Shown piece after piece: positions 1-9,285 of a stretch of DNA of 12,913 nucleotides (the first letter of the stretch is position 1; every line of letters starts with the position of its first letter). A program made the position numbers and the translations under genes. The notes under the pieces are model-generated. The model ran no database searches and had not been told where the DNA came from. It saw only the letters and a list, made by a program, of their open reading frames with translations. Source of the stretch: Rodentolepis nana (Eukaryota; Platyhelminthes; Cestoda; Cyclophyllidea; Hymenolepididae); the NCBI GenBank assembly GCA_900617975.1, contig UZAE01013673.1:1-12913 (forward strand). Direction: 5' to 3'.

Positions 1-1949
1 GGGGGGGGGGTGTTCGAACATTCGTGTTTGGTCAAAATGGGGCAGACACTCTGAAGTAAATGTACAGATTTCACATGTAATAATCAATTTATTTGATTTT
101 TTACTTAGCTTATTTTATTCAACTCCTTGTTAATTTTTTGATCATTGATACACAATTAAAAATGGGATCATGCTAATGCCTAACTACAAGAAATTTGAAA
201 TTTATTCAATATGAGCAGGAAGATTCCCCTCTTTCCAAACATGAAATTTAATCATCTAGTGAATTTTCAAAAAAAACCACAACTGCTCATTGTACGTTGA
301 CTTTCTTCGGTGTTTATTTAAGCAGCAGTGCAAGTATTTCTGCACACGGAAATCATAGGTGATTAAAATTGAGCATTTGTAGACCTCAAGTAATCAGAGT
401 GCTCAAATAATTCAAACATGGATGTTGACATTTGGTGTCTACTTTCCAGCTAAGTAAGAACTCATAAGAGTTTGTCTTAAAGTTTCAAAATAAAATCAAC
501 TAAATTGCGGCCACGTATCCTTGTAAATCAATGCGATTGCCACTCATTTCGGTCATTTAAAACAAAAACCTCCAAGATTAACACTTATTTTAACTATTTT
601 ATTTATCCACCGTTAGAAAAATCACTGTCTGACTTCTAAAGTCAATTGATTTTTGATGTTTCTCCTCACCCCTTCCTCCCACCTCCTCCACGGATTGACT
701 GGATTTTTGATCAAGTTAATTGAAATTATTGAAGCCATTTTTTGAATTCACGAGAGCATGTTGCATTTAAGGCACTTTGGTTCCTTAAGTCAATTTATTT
801 CACACACACACACAGCACCACGACATTGTTTTATCATTTCTAAATGTGCTGAAGTGTATTTTTACGTCGTGATTTTGGACTCAGATTTTGGATTTCAAAT
901 TTCAAACTTCACTATTTTCAAGGCAACCAGCAGCTATTGAGAAATTGCATAAATCAGACCGTAGATTTTGCTATTCCAATCTCCGAGTTGAAATCATTAC
1001 ATGATCACCTTAACGGCGCATTGAAATTTTTAATCCTCATATTTAAATTACTTCTTTTGCTCTGACGAATTAATTCGCTACACCGGTAGTATACAAATGG
1101 GCGATGGCTTATTAAGTGACTTGTGGATTTCATTGATGTACTGCAACCTGCTTGGCATTTTCACTTCGTCTAATTATGTAAAATGCCTATGAACCTTCGT
1201 ATCAAGTATTGTTAACCTCAAGTTCCCAAAAGTGATACCATAATTATCCACGATGGCATAAAATATGCCGATTTTTTTATTGTGGGTATCAGGGGTCTAA
1301 ACAGGAATATTTCATTTAAACTTCATTCAAATTTCCAAAATTTTCACCCTGATCAGAGCAAAATTTTTGATATGATGTGTCTTGTGATTACAGAAAACTT
1401 TTAATTTTTTAATGTGGTCTTGAATTTTTAATTCCTTTTTTCATTAAATGCTTGAGTAGACTGAATGTTCTTTGCATTAAAAAAAGCCACGTGTGAGTCA
1501 ACAATATTTTTAACATTTTTGTATTATTAATAATTGGAGTAAAAAGAATAAACTTTTCATTTTTTGAAATTAGATAGTCGGTTTTATTTCATATAAATTG
1601 CTTAATAATCTGCACGCTTGGATATTAATATATTCTCAATAAATGTGCATATTTAGAGCTTAGTATTAGAAGTTATCTCTGCAGAGCAACAAGTTGATCA
1701 TATTTGCCTAAATTTACTCTGTATAAAGATATTTTTATTAGGAAATTACGTTAACTTTCTCCGATGATAATTCAATTAAAATCAAGACTAATTAATGTTC
1801 GAACCTGAAATCGAACTATTTGCTTGCCAGTTTTCTAGCAACATGCCTTTGATCATTTTTTATGATTTATTTATAACTGAGAATGTAGTAAAGAGATTTT
1901 AACAACCCTCTACGTAATAAAATATGGAGAAAAAAATAATATTTTCCTA
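1..1949. other. AT-rich non-coding DNA, no gene seen
   Basis: No reading frame here has a plausible start, length or composition for a gene. The window opens with ten G residues followed by the 10-bp palindrome TGTTCGAACA. A short (CA)7 microsatellite lies at 801-814 and a perfect 12-bp palindrome CGAATTAATTCG at 1066-1077. The rest is A/T-rich sequence with many short homopolymer runs, typical of animal intergenic or intronic DNA. I see no splice-bounded exon and no RNA gene. Confidence 0.6.
801..814. repeat. (CA)7 microsatellite
   Basis: Seven tandem CA units read directly from the sequence. This is a short simple repeat and a possible length polymorphism, with no functional claim. Confidence 0.85.
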
Positions 1950-2022
1950 TAAGATCTAGTTTCGAAACGAAAATTTTATTCGCTGATGGATGGGACGCTT
2001 AACGCGCTCTGCCATCCAGTTT
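1950..2022 (-). pseudogene. Degenerate tRNA-like sequence (Leu/Ser-type D arm)
   Basis: On the minus strand, bases 2014 to 2004 read TGGCAGAGCGC, which matches the Pol III box A consensus TRGYNNARNNG at 10 of 11 positions. It sits in a D-arm-like context GGATGGCAGAG...GTTAAGCGTC that resembles class II (Leu/Ser) tRNAs. About 46 bases downstream, 1968 to 1958 read GTTTCGAAACT, an 8 of 11 match to box B. That spacing suits a tRNA. However, the T stem does not pair, and I find no proper acceptor stem or anticodon arm. This is therefore not a working tRNA gene. It could be an old tRNA pseudogene, the head of a decayed tRNA-derived SINE, or chance. Confidence 0.3.
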
Positions 2023-2034
2023 GCCACATTTACC

Positions 2035-3054
2035 ATTTTTTTTTAAAAATTGGAAAAAATCTTGTTTCAAATATACTACAGAAAAGATTTCTAATTTCAA
2101 TCTTCCTCATTAACAGTGCTAATCATATAAATAAGAATAATTACAATGTTTTTTGTGTTTTATAAAAATTTCCTTCCTTGTTTATTTCTAATATTTTCAT
2201 AATTTGTTACATTTACTTTCACCTTCTCATCAAGCTAACCAAATTATTAATAAGGATATCTCATTGATCAAATAAGCAAAATAACTTGAAATTAAATTAT
2301 TTATTAATATATAAATTCAATTCTTCAATAGTGGTTCGATAACAAATTTTAATATATGTATTAGAGGTTAAATTTTATTTTTTTTTTGACATTCCCCTAT
2401 CTAAGTTTACAATTGCCCATCAAAGAGGAACTTGTTGATTAATTTCTGTTCCTTCCTTGGATTAGTTGAAAGAATTGGTTTCTACAACTTTTGTCACCAG
2501 TTTATGTGTAAACGAATTAATTTAATTCTAATCGAGGAAAACAACAGAAAACAACTGATCAACCATGGGGTAATTAATCAAATTTACCTCCTTAGAAGAA
2601 GGGAAGATATTTTTCAAAAATAACGGATAATTCAACTAAACTAGAAGCCAATAAATATATTGAAAGTATTTTTAAGATGTGATTTCTATTTGCGAAATGA
2701 ATGGAATTTGAGAAAAAAAAACTTTTATTTGATTTATGTAGAATTGCTTGAAATTAGAAAATGCGTATATTGAACACGGATTAAATTGGAAAGCAAATTG
2801 GTGAATATATTTTATTCATATTACTCTATAGTCATGACCTCTAAATACTCTCTTTATACATTAAGACCGTACACTGATAGGGCAGGTGATTTCTTTGAAA
2901 TTTGGTATCATCTGAGTCGTCCTTTTACTCTGATTTTAACTCGAATCGATATTATACTAATTTACTTGTTTAAAACTCATCATTATTGTTTAAATTTCTT
3001 TGCTGTAATACTTCGGTGTAAGAAAATAATGAGCGCACCTTCTCTATTCCTAGA
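2035..3054. other. AT-rich non-coding DNA, no gene seen
   Basis: Two short open frames begin here at TTG codons: 63 codons at 2432-2623, and 113 codons from 2786 that run on into the repeat at 3067. Neither has a good ATG context, a recognisable domain or splice boundaries, so I do not call them genes. No RNA gene or additional repeat copy is recognised. Confidence 0.55.
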
Positions 3055-3066
3055 GCATTGTAATAT
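3055..3066. repeat. Left target-site duplication of composite retroposon D
   Basis: GCATTGTAATAT here is repeated exactly at 3334-3345, on the other side of the repeat-derived block. An exact 12-bp direct repeat flanking a retroposon-like block is the expected footprint of target-primed insertion. In AT-rich DNA some chance matching is possible, but the pair abuts both element ends. Confidence 0.6.
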
Positions 3067-3333
3067 TATTATTATTTCAAATGGCAGGCTTTATGATATT
3101 TATAATATGGCCCTCAAACTACCATGACTCAACTGTATGTCATATTCGACTACTTCCATAGTACTCACCTTACCTTTTTCTACCTTTTCTACCTTCGTCT
3201 TTGAAACACTCTTCTGTTCCATCCCCCCTCTCGACTTTTTTCACTTTGATGTTCTTTCCCCTCTGTAAAGCCTGAAGCCAACTAAAGGGCTAATGATAAC
3301 CATCAAAACGCCTGCCATATGATCATTAGCTCT
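3067..3333 (+). mobile_element. Composite, head-to-head SINE-like retroposon copy (copy D)
   Basis: Two pieces of the repeat family seen at 6957, 10679 and 11573 are joined in opposite orientation. Bases 3067 to about 3112 are the last roughly 46 bp of the element on the minus strand, including its simple A/T tail (seen as ATTATTATTT) and the terminal motif AAATGGCAGGC. Bases about 3113 to 3321 are a 5'-truncated body on the plus strand. It lacks the roughly 100-bp head of the full copies and ends in the same terminal motif, CGCCTGCCAT. The joint shares a base or two with both parents. The outer arms therefore form an imperfect inverted repeat of about 37 bp. Matching 12-bp direct repeats flank the block. 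It could instead be a foldback or MITE-like derivative. Divergence from the other copies suggests an old insertion. Confidence 0.7.
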
Positions 3334-3345
3334 GCATTGTAATAT
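3334..3345. repeat. Right target-site duplication of composite retroposon D
   Basis: This is an exact second copy of GCATTGTAATAT from 3055-3066. It directly follows the last non-duplicated bases of copy D. Confidence 0.6.
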
Positions 3346-4560
3346 ACTTATTCAATAAAAAGTAGCATAGATATATTCGATAATCATAATACATTTAATT
3401 CGAGACAAAACTGCACAGAATTTAGTTACAAGAATGTGTTATGATAGTAGCATCATAAATTTGGACTTCAAAAATACACTTATTCGTGCGATTAAAAAGC
3501 TATTTAACATAGATTCCTGCAGATGTTATACACGCAGCTAAACAAATATCGGTTAAGTTAATGCCCAATGCAATTAGTCTAAACGTTGTATTGAAATGGA
3601 AAAAATAGCCTAAACTTCTGAAATCTCCCTAACGTTGTTGGCAAACCATTTCAGTCAATAAATACATTTTTGACCTGAGAGTTGAAAGAAAATGAATTCG
3701 CTTGCATAAGATTGAACAAAAAGTGTTGAACACACATCAAAGAGTTAAAAGGAAGGAATTATAATTTATACGATAAATTCTCTAAAATCATATTTGACTG
3801 TCATATTATATCTCATAGCCCGTTATAAAATTTTTATAATAATTTTACCCTAGAGAGATCTTTAACAAATAAAATAATGATAATTTAATTGTTTCTACTC
3901 AATGGTTTAAATCTTATTACAACCTTTATTTCATTTGAACCGAATAAAGTGTTGTTTTACGATGCACCGACTTATAACTCTTACAAACTTTATCCAAACA
4001 GTGGGTGCTAAATGTTTGGAATAATATAATTTCAATTAATAATTATCATCAAGTTACTTGAAGTCATTTTTGAGACAATGAAATCAGCGTGTTACTTGTT
4101 TTTTAATCGACAATTATCTGGTTTGTGTTTTTAGTATTTAAACGTTTCATAAGGGACATCTACTCGTGTAAATAGCAATTTTATAACCAAAATTTTACAC
4201 TCTGCTGTGATGATACACTTCTGATTCCGGTGGAATAGCATCAAACGCTGCATTTTAATAAAAGTGGTTTAAAATTAAATTTAGTCCACAATAAATGCGC
4301 AAAAGTTTTACATATAGATTCGGACATATAATAGATTAAAAATTCTCCATACACGTTGAGCACTTTGAAAACGTTTTTGCCATCCAATATACCGTAGTTG
4401 CACAAATGAAGGCCAAATACCAGCTTACAAATTATTGATTAATTTTAAATTATTGGAAAGTGTATAAGATTAAATCAGTTGAATACATTATGCAAAAGTG
4501 CGATTTGATTGTGTGGATTTTAATATACAATCCAATTTAAATAATAATAAAATGTTAAAT
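3346..4560. other. AT-rich non-coding DNA upstream of the receptor-like exon
   Basis: No ORF of note lies on either strand. Because a splice acceptor closes this stretch at 4580, at least its right part is probably an intron, with the first exon and promoter further left, possibly outside the window. I could not pick out a convincing upstream exon, TATA box or initiator. Confidence 0.5.
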
Positions 4561-4580
4561 TATTTTTATTTTCACGTTAG
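4561..4580 (+). promoter_or_regulatory. Putative 3' splice acceptor before the receptor-like exon
   Basis: A T-rich pyrimidine tract (TATTTTTATTTTCACGTTAG) ends in AG at 4579-4580. Just after it the base composition shifts from very AT-rich to balanced. An exon starting at 4581 would carry 35 bases of leader before the ATG at 4616. The in-frame TAA at 4598-4600 means the protein cannot be extended upstream in this frame. Confidence 0.55.
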
Positions 4581-4607
4581 AAGACGGGTTTCAAATGTAA
4601 AAGGCCA

Positions 4608-4658
4608 ATGCAAATATGCAATTTAATCAATTTCGAAATCATCGATTTCTCAACATAA
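4608..4658 (+). promoter_or_regulatory. Overlapping upstream ORF in the receptor mRNA leader
   Basis: An ATG at 4608 opens a 16-codon out-of-frame ORF that ends with TAA at 4656-4658, so it overlaps the main start at 4616. A minimal ATG-TAA pair lies just before it at 4595-4600. Overlapping uORFs commonly lower translation of the main frame in eukaryotic mRNAs. Whether this one is translated is inference. Confidence 0.35.
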
Positions 4659-6242
4659 GCGCACTTCTTGCGTCCGGGGAGTTTATTATTGACGATAATG
4701 GTTACTTGGTTGCTATTGGCAATGGAACCCGTTATCGCCTACCCTCGGGACCACCGGAAGGTCGTGCCAGTGAATCCTACGAGCTTCAACCCATCCTCCC
4801 AGGAAAGAATCAACAACTTGCAGATTCAGCTGTAGATTGGCTGGACCTTACCACACCCGCTACTGCAATCGCCACTACCCACAATAATAATCCGCTGTAT
4901 ACATCCTCGCCGGCAAGTAATTTCACAATTTCTGACAGTCAAGGTTCACCTGAAATGCTCAGTTTATATCTAGGATTAGCAGCGTGTTCTGTTGCAATAC
5001 TTGTCAACTTCGCCTTAATCGTTGTCAGTTGCTGGCGGCTATTTCGTAGAAAAAGAAGAAGGAAGCCAGACAATTCTATAAAAATGGAGACATTTAGTGA
5101 ACTTGTTCATGCAAGTGTCGAACTTCCAGTAGCTGAAAAGAATACAATTCAGTCACCACCAATAGCGTCAAACACTTCTAGTAGTCATTCCAGTTCAGTC
5201 TCTCTCAGTTCCGATGATTCCACATTGCACAATAGTCGTTCTCGCTCAAAAAAACTGCCGTTAGATAGAAATCATCAAAAACCCAAAACAGAACCAATCA
5301 GGAGTTATATTAATAACCCACGAACTTGTCTTGGCGTGGGAATACACATTGGAATATTAGGCATTCTACTTGCAATCATCCACTTGGTTGTCTCATACTT
5401 TCACTTTACTCAAATGCAATTTAGCTCTGTTCTGTGTCTCTTAATGACCTCGATAACAACAGATACTCTTTATTGCGTTCTGTTTGATCTTATAACCTGC
5501 TTTCTGTGCTTGATCCTTATCGGATATTTATCACATCCATCAAGCATCCGATCAAAGCAGCATAGATTTGCATGTTTAGCCTTATCCCATTCACTTCCAT
5601 GGGCTTTAGCTGCAGGATTTGCCTTGTTCATTACTCTCAAACCCACAAATACATCTGTCCAGGGCAGCATATTCTTCACCGGATATATTTCCGTCTGCCT
5701 GAAAGTCCACCAACAAAGCCTGCATATTCAAGAGCTCATATTACTGGTTGTGATTCCATTAATCGGCGACTTTGTTGTGGTGATTTTCTTCTTCTGCTAC
5801 TGTAAACGTCTTCCTGCGAGAGTTTGTCTTCTTTCCACTCTCATGCCTATTATAAATCTCACCTCCTTTACGCCTACACTTCTGAAGAACCTGCCGAACT
5901 TTGTTCTCCTTCCGCTCATTCTTAATCCAATTGTGATTTGCATTCTCTATCGGTTCACAATGCCTAGGGGGGACATGAGAGCTCCCGAAGGTGAGGTCAT
6001 GGTGATTAACAAGGAACGATCCCCACTTCACCAGACTTTTCCCAATGTGTCCCCATCAATTTCTTCGGATGTCTACTTTCCTCAGGCCATACTGGCCATT
6101 ACACCACATAGGTGCAACCATGCGAATGGTATCCCATCCATAATGCCTCCGAAAGTATGTTCGCATTTTCAGCAGATTGTAGCACATTCACAGAACTGCA
6201 CCCTCGAAAGAAGATCGTGTAATGAGATCATTCAACCAGCCG
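4616..6242 (+). CDS. Divergent seven-transmembrane, rhodopsin-like GPCR candidate (large first coding exon)
   Basis: Encodes about 542 residues. ATG 4616 is the first in-frame Met after TAA 4598 and has A at -3. No cleavable signal peptide is visible. The polar N-terminus (1-113) has N-glycosylation sequons at N13, N36 and N102. Hydrophobic segments lie near residues 115-143, 238-264, 271-303, 319-342, 372-397, 401-424 and 427-446. Seen landmarks resembling class A receptors are Asn131 in segment 1, Cys274 before segment 3 paired with Cys361 in the loop before segment 5, Trp329 in segment 4, Pro381 in segment 5, Pro411 in segment 6 (TLMP instead of CWxP), and NPIVICILYRF in segment 7, which recalls NPxxY. 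DRY and the segment 2 Asp are absent. A basic cluster RRKRRRK (144-150) places the 94-residue Ser-rich loop inside the cell. The tail has several Cys and Ser. Role inferred: plasma-membrane receptor, ligand unknown. The frame stays open to a stop at 6310, but GTAAG at 6243 suggests splicing. An unrelated 7-TM protein remains possible. Confidence 0.75.
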
Positions 6243-6248
6243 GTAAGA
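6240..6248 (+). promoter_or_regulatory. Putative 5' splice donor ending the receptor-like exon
   Basis: The sequence CCG|GTAAGA has its cut after 6242 and matches the metazoan donor consensus at positions -1 and +1 to +5. It interrupts codon 543 after its first base (phase 1). Downstream the composition turns AT-rich, and the encoded tail to 6310 (21 residues, rich in Lys and Ile) looks like intron read-through. If the donor is skipped, the protein would simply end at 6310 with 564 residues. Confidence 0.6.
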
Positions 6249-6310
6249 TTTCTGCTTTAAAATTTGCGCCAATTAAGAAGATGCAGTTAAATATTTATTG
6301 GTTAAAATGA

Positions 6311-6956
6311 CAATTTTAGCCTATCTTGCTCTTTATAAAGACTGCATATTTGTTTGAAGCAAAAAATTATTATTCTTATATTTTTAACAAAATTCCATTT
6401 TAATCGATGCTTCTTGACAAATTTTCATATGAAATGGCAAATTAGTTTCATTTGATGGTCAATTTTCTCCTTGAAAATTAATCTTTTATAAAAATGGTAG
6501 CCTATGCAATTAAAAATGTGCTCATATATTATTATTATCTCTCTAATATATCTGTATGTACGGACTCATTACCCTTGTTTGATTTTGAAATGCAAAATTT
6601 TATAACACAAGCCTTGAAAATCAGTAGCTCAAATTAAATACTAAAAGTGTTCAAGGTCGTGACCTCTAATAAGTTCCTGATCGAATAACATTTTAGCCCA
6701 ATTTGGCTGCACTTCTTACTGTAATTAGACTATAGCTCTTAGGTCAATGCAAGGTGCATTTAGACAAACCAATTCCTTCGATTATGACTTTCGGACTGTG
6801 GCTTAATTTGATCATATGATGTATTCAGAGAGCATTGTCTTGTCAGAATGCGTCAAAATGTGATTAAGGCTGAATATGTATTAGAAATCATTGAAATGCT
6901 CAAAAATATTCTTATCATTTCGAATTTCATTTTACTAAACCAAATATAGTAAAACA
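6311..6956. other. Non-coding, probable intron
   Basis: AT-rich sequence with stops in all frames at short intervals and no ORF of note. It begins just after the stop of the read-through frame. If the donor at 6243 is used, this is the start of a long intron; if not, it would be the 3' UTR and intergenic DNA. No clear repeat lies here until the T-rich start of the retroposon at 6957. Confidence 0.5.
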
Positions 6957-7276
6957 TTTTTATTCATTTCAAATGGCAGGCGTTTTGATAGATATCATTA
7001 GCCATTTAGCTGACTTCGGGCTTCACAGAAGGAAGGTTCATCAAAGTAGCAGAAAGTCGAGGGGTGGGGAACAGAAGAGCAATTCGCAGATGTAAAAGAG
7101 GCAGACAGACACAAAGGTAGAGAAAAAGGTAAGTACTGTGGAAGGGGTCGAATATGACAACCAGGGGGGTCGTGGTAGTTTGAAGTCAGAAGTCAAATGC
7201 CGGTTATTAGACTTTTTTACCGTATGAGCATACGTTGCCAGGGTGCACCACGTGGAGGTAAGTCTATCGCACACCC
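6957..7276 (-). mobile_element. SINE-like retroposon copy A
   Basis: This copy aligns over its whole length with those at 10679 and 11573. On the minus strand it runs from a head starting near GGGTGTGCGATAGAC, through a pyrimidine-rich middle, to the terminal motif GCCTGCCATTTGAAA followed by a short A-rich tail. One base is missing in the head (TTGCCAGG instead of TTGCCCAGG on the plus strand). No target duplication like those of copies B and C is visible immediately next to its ends. A weak 9-bp match, TATAGTAAA, before the tail and again near 7358 hints that this copy may carry about 80 extra bases at its 5' side. The small ORF on the minus strand at 7041-7346 is a by-product of the element, not a gene. 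It lies antisense inside the putative intron. Confidence 0.85.
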
Positions 7277-8196
7277 ACTTGGCTCTCCCCTCAAATTTCA
7301 ACCCTACACGGATGGGCTTGTTTTTTTTTATTTTTACTATTACCATTACAATTATAATTATAGTAAATAAAATTGTTTAGCTTATTTAACATTTAGAAAA
7401 GGCCTTTCACAGGAAACATTTATTTGAATGCCATAGGAGTTTCATATTTGGGCTTCGGATTCATTTTCCAATTTGCTTATGAGCTCAGGGTTATGGCTCA
7501 AATCTATCAAAATTCATAGAATAAACTTTCAAACGAAACTATGCAAACATATTAGCATGACATCCATTAGTTCAGTCAAAGACTAGACCCTCCGTTAAGC
7601 TTTTAACCTAGCCATTCTCCGCTTCCCCTCTGTCGAAACAGATCTCGATTGGAAGGAAAGGTCGACTTTTAAATAGTGAAGTAAGAGGTCTTCCATTTGT
7701 GACTCTCTCTCTCTAACAAATTCCATTTCTTCAATCTGTAAATTAAATGCACTCAGTTATCGGCAATAGTTTCAGATGCATCATAAAATAACAATCGCCC
7801 AAAAGGGGCAATATTTGCAGAAAAGAATTTCAATGTGGAATGGTTGAACTACTTCCAAGAATCCCTGAATAGGAGCTGCATTTCTTAATTTATCGATAAG
7901 AGTGTTTGTTTGACAAAATTATTCATCTTCATCTAATGTTTTATTATTTTACAATAGTTTCTTCTAATACGCTCAAAATATCTAAAAAGGAATGAAAGTT
8001 CGAAGTATGCTTTACCGAAATTGAGAAAAAAATTATGAATTAAAAAGAATAAAATTAGAAAAATGCAAAGGACACATCAGACAGGTCTGAAGGCAATTTG
8101 CACTGTTTTTTTCGGCTTTTTTGGCCAAATTTACGATTGTGAAAGGCCGTGATTACGATTGTAAGTACCGAGTCAGAAGAAAACTATTTCTGGCAG
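7277..8196. other. Non-coding, probable intron
   Basis: No supported gene. Bases 7277 to about 7356 may be a 5' extension of retroposon copy A and include a nine-T run. A (CT)6 microsatellite lies at 7703-7714. A GTAAGT donor-like hexamer occurs at 8161 and an acceptor-like TTTCTGGCAG at 8187-8196, but they do not frame a convincing exon. Confidence 0.45.
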
Positions 8197-8272
8197 ACAT
8201 GGCATCGAAGATATGAGAAAGCACGGACACATTGATCGGGATTACTGGTCATCTGGTAGATAATTGAGCGGA

Positions 8273-8476
8273 ATGAACACAGGAGGAATGGCAAACACCA
8301 ATCACACACAAATTGAAAGAGAGACGTTTGAAATAGTTTTTGGGGGGTTGAGACTAAAGCCTGTAGTTCCAGCGATGCTACCAACCTGCCGGTTTGGCAA
8401 GACTGAACGACCATGTGGGGTTAAGTGCATGGAATTAATGAATCCTGATGCCGAATATAAAGCTAATGAATGGTAA
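8273..8476 (+). other. Unassigned 67-codon ORF in a locally GC-richer patch
   Basis: An ATG at 8273 opens 67 codons ending with TAA at 8474-8476. A stop lies just upstream, so the ORF is self-contained. The patch at about 8190-8480 is clearly richer in G and C than its surroundings. The product would be small and soluble, with three Cys and many Met and Glu, and no motif I recognise. The opposite strand is also open across 8184-8414, so the direction cannot be decided from openness alone. It could be a relic of a mobile element, an alternative exon or chance. Confidence 0.15.
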
Positions 8477-9200
8477 CTATGATAATAAACTTGGAATGTA
8501 GCAGATTGGTTAAGACATTGTTAATGTCGGTGTGTCTCACGAAATGCCGAGATGAATGTGCCATCATGTCTAAATACTGAACGATGTTTGGATTATTTTA
8601 TTAAAGCGAATACAAATAAGGGCATCTTGCTTGCTTACTCAAGCAATTATGAAATTTGATGCCCCCATACTAAACTCATATATCAACCTAGATACAAATT
8701 GGTAAACGAAAAGCTCTAGTGGTATAAATTTTATGTTTTTTTCAAAATAACTAGGTTTTTAGAGCTTGTTTGGTCGCACCTATCCGAAAAGGGATTGCAA
8801 TAAATTTAATAAACGCGCTTTTATATATTAGTCCTGATCGTAAATACCTATAATCATGGATTTTGTTCTGATGGACGACTTCTAAAAAGTGCATTGGTAA
8901 CTACAGTCTGAATTATTAAAAATGAGCAGAGTCTATTATCAAAATAAATCACTCAGGGGCTTTTCGCTTGTGTGATTTGTATTCATTTTGTCACGGGTGC
9001 ATATTCGTAATGCATATTTGTTTATTCAAAAGGCGCCGATGATTACAAAAATATATAGCATTATTTCATTGCAGACAAGGCACTCAAACACTGAACAAAT
9101 AAACTAGTCCTATAAGTTGGGCAGTTGTCTATTGAAATATTTAATTTGTAAAGCCAAATTACCAGCTCCATCTTCAATTGATTAAATCAACTACACGGTT
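8477..9200. other. Non-coding DNA, no gene seen
   Basis: AT-rich sequence with dense stops in all frames. No repeat copy, RNA gene or splice-bounded exon is recognised. It falls inside the putative intron. Confidence 0.5.
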
Positions 9201-9207
9201 ACAGCAC

Positions 9208-9285
9208 TATTTAGCTAGTGAACTTTAAGAACTAAAGCTAGTAGTCGTAATTCTACTTCTTGGGATTGAGTCCCACTAGATCGAT
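9208..9285 (+). pseudogene. Degenerate tRNA-like sequence
   Basis: GGATTGAGTCC at 9263-9273 matches the Pol III box B consensus at 9 of 11 positions and sits in a T-arm-like hairpin (TGGG, 7-nt loop, CCCA at 9261-9275). Upstream, AGTAG (9240-9244) and CTACT (9253-9257) can pair as an anticodon-like stem with an 8-nt loop. TAGCTAGT near 9212 resembles a D arm with one base lost. The spacing is about right for a tRNA. The putative acceptor stem does not pair, so it is not a functional tRNA. The following roughly 60 bases are GC-richer and could be the body of an old tRNA-derived SINE. Confidence 0.25.

Noticed and set aside
1..10. Ten-G run as a biological signal
   Set aside because: It sits at the extreme window edge and could be an assembly or contig-end artefact; no context to interpret it.
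758..940. 60-codon plus-strand ORF
   Set aside because: It spans the CA microsatellite and AT-rich sequence and shows no coding character.
1063..1069. Hammerhead-ribozyme-like core CTGACGA
   Set aside because: No GAAA core segment and no stem II or III pairing nearby.
2786..3127. 113-codon plus-strand ORF
   Set aside because: TTG start, AT-rich composition and an end inside the composite retroposon; no domain or splice boundary.
3067..3333. Classic MITE with terminal inverted repeats
   Set aside because: The inverted arms are explained by two opposed copies of the same retroposon 3' end, and the 12-bp target duplication is longer than typical for most MITE families. Kept only as an alternative.
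5470..6031. Antisense ORFs of 69 and 90 codons, and a plus-strand +2 frame ORF at 5572-5805
   Set aside because: Shadows of the receptor-like coding exon.
7041..7346. 101-codon minus-strand ORF
   Set aside because: It lies almost wholly in retroposon copy A. Partly the same peptide frame recurs in copy C with breaks, as expected for a repeat rather than a gene.
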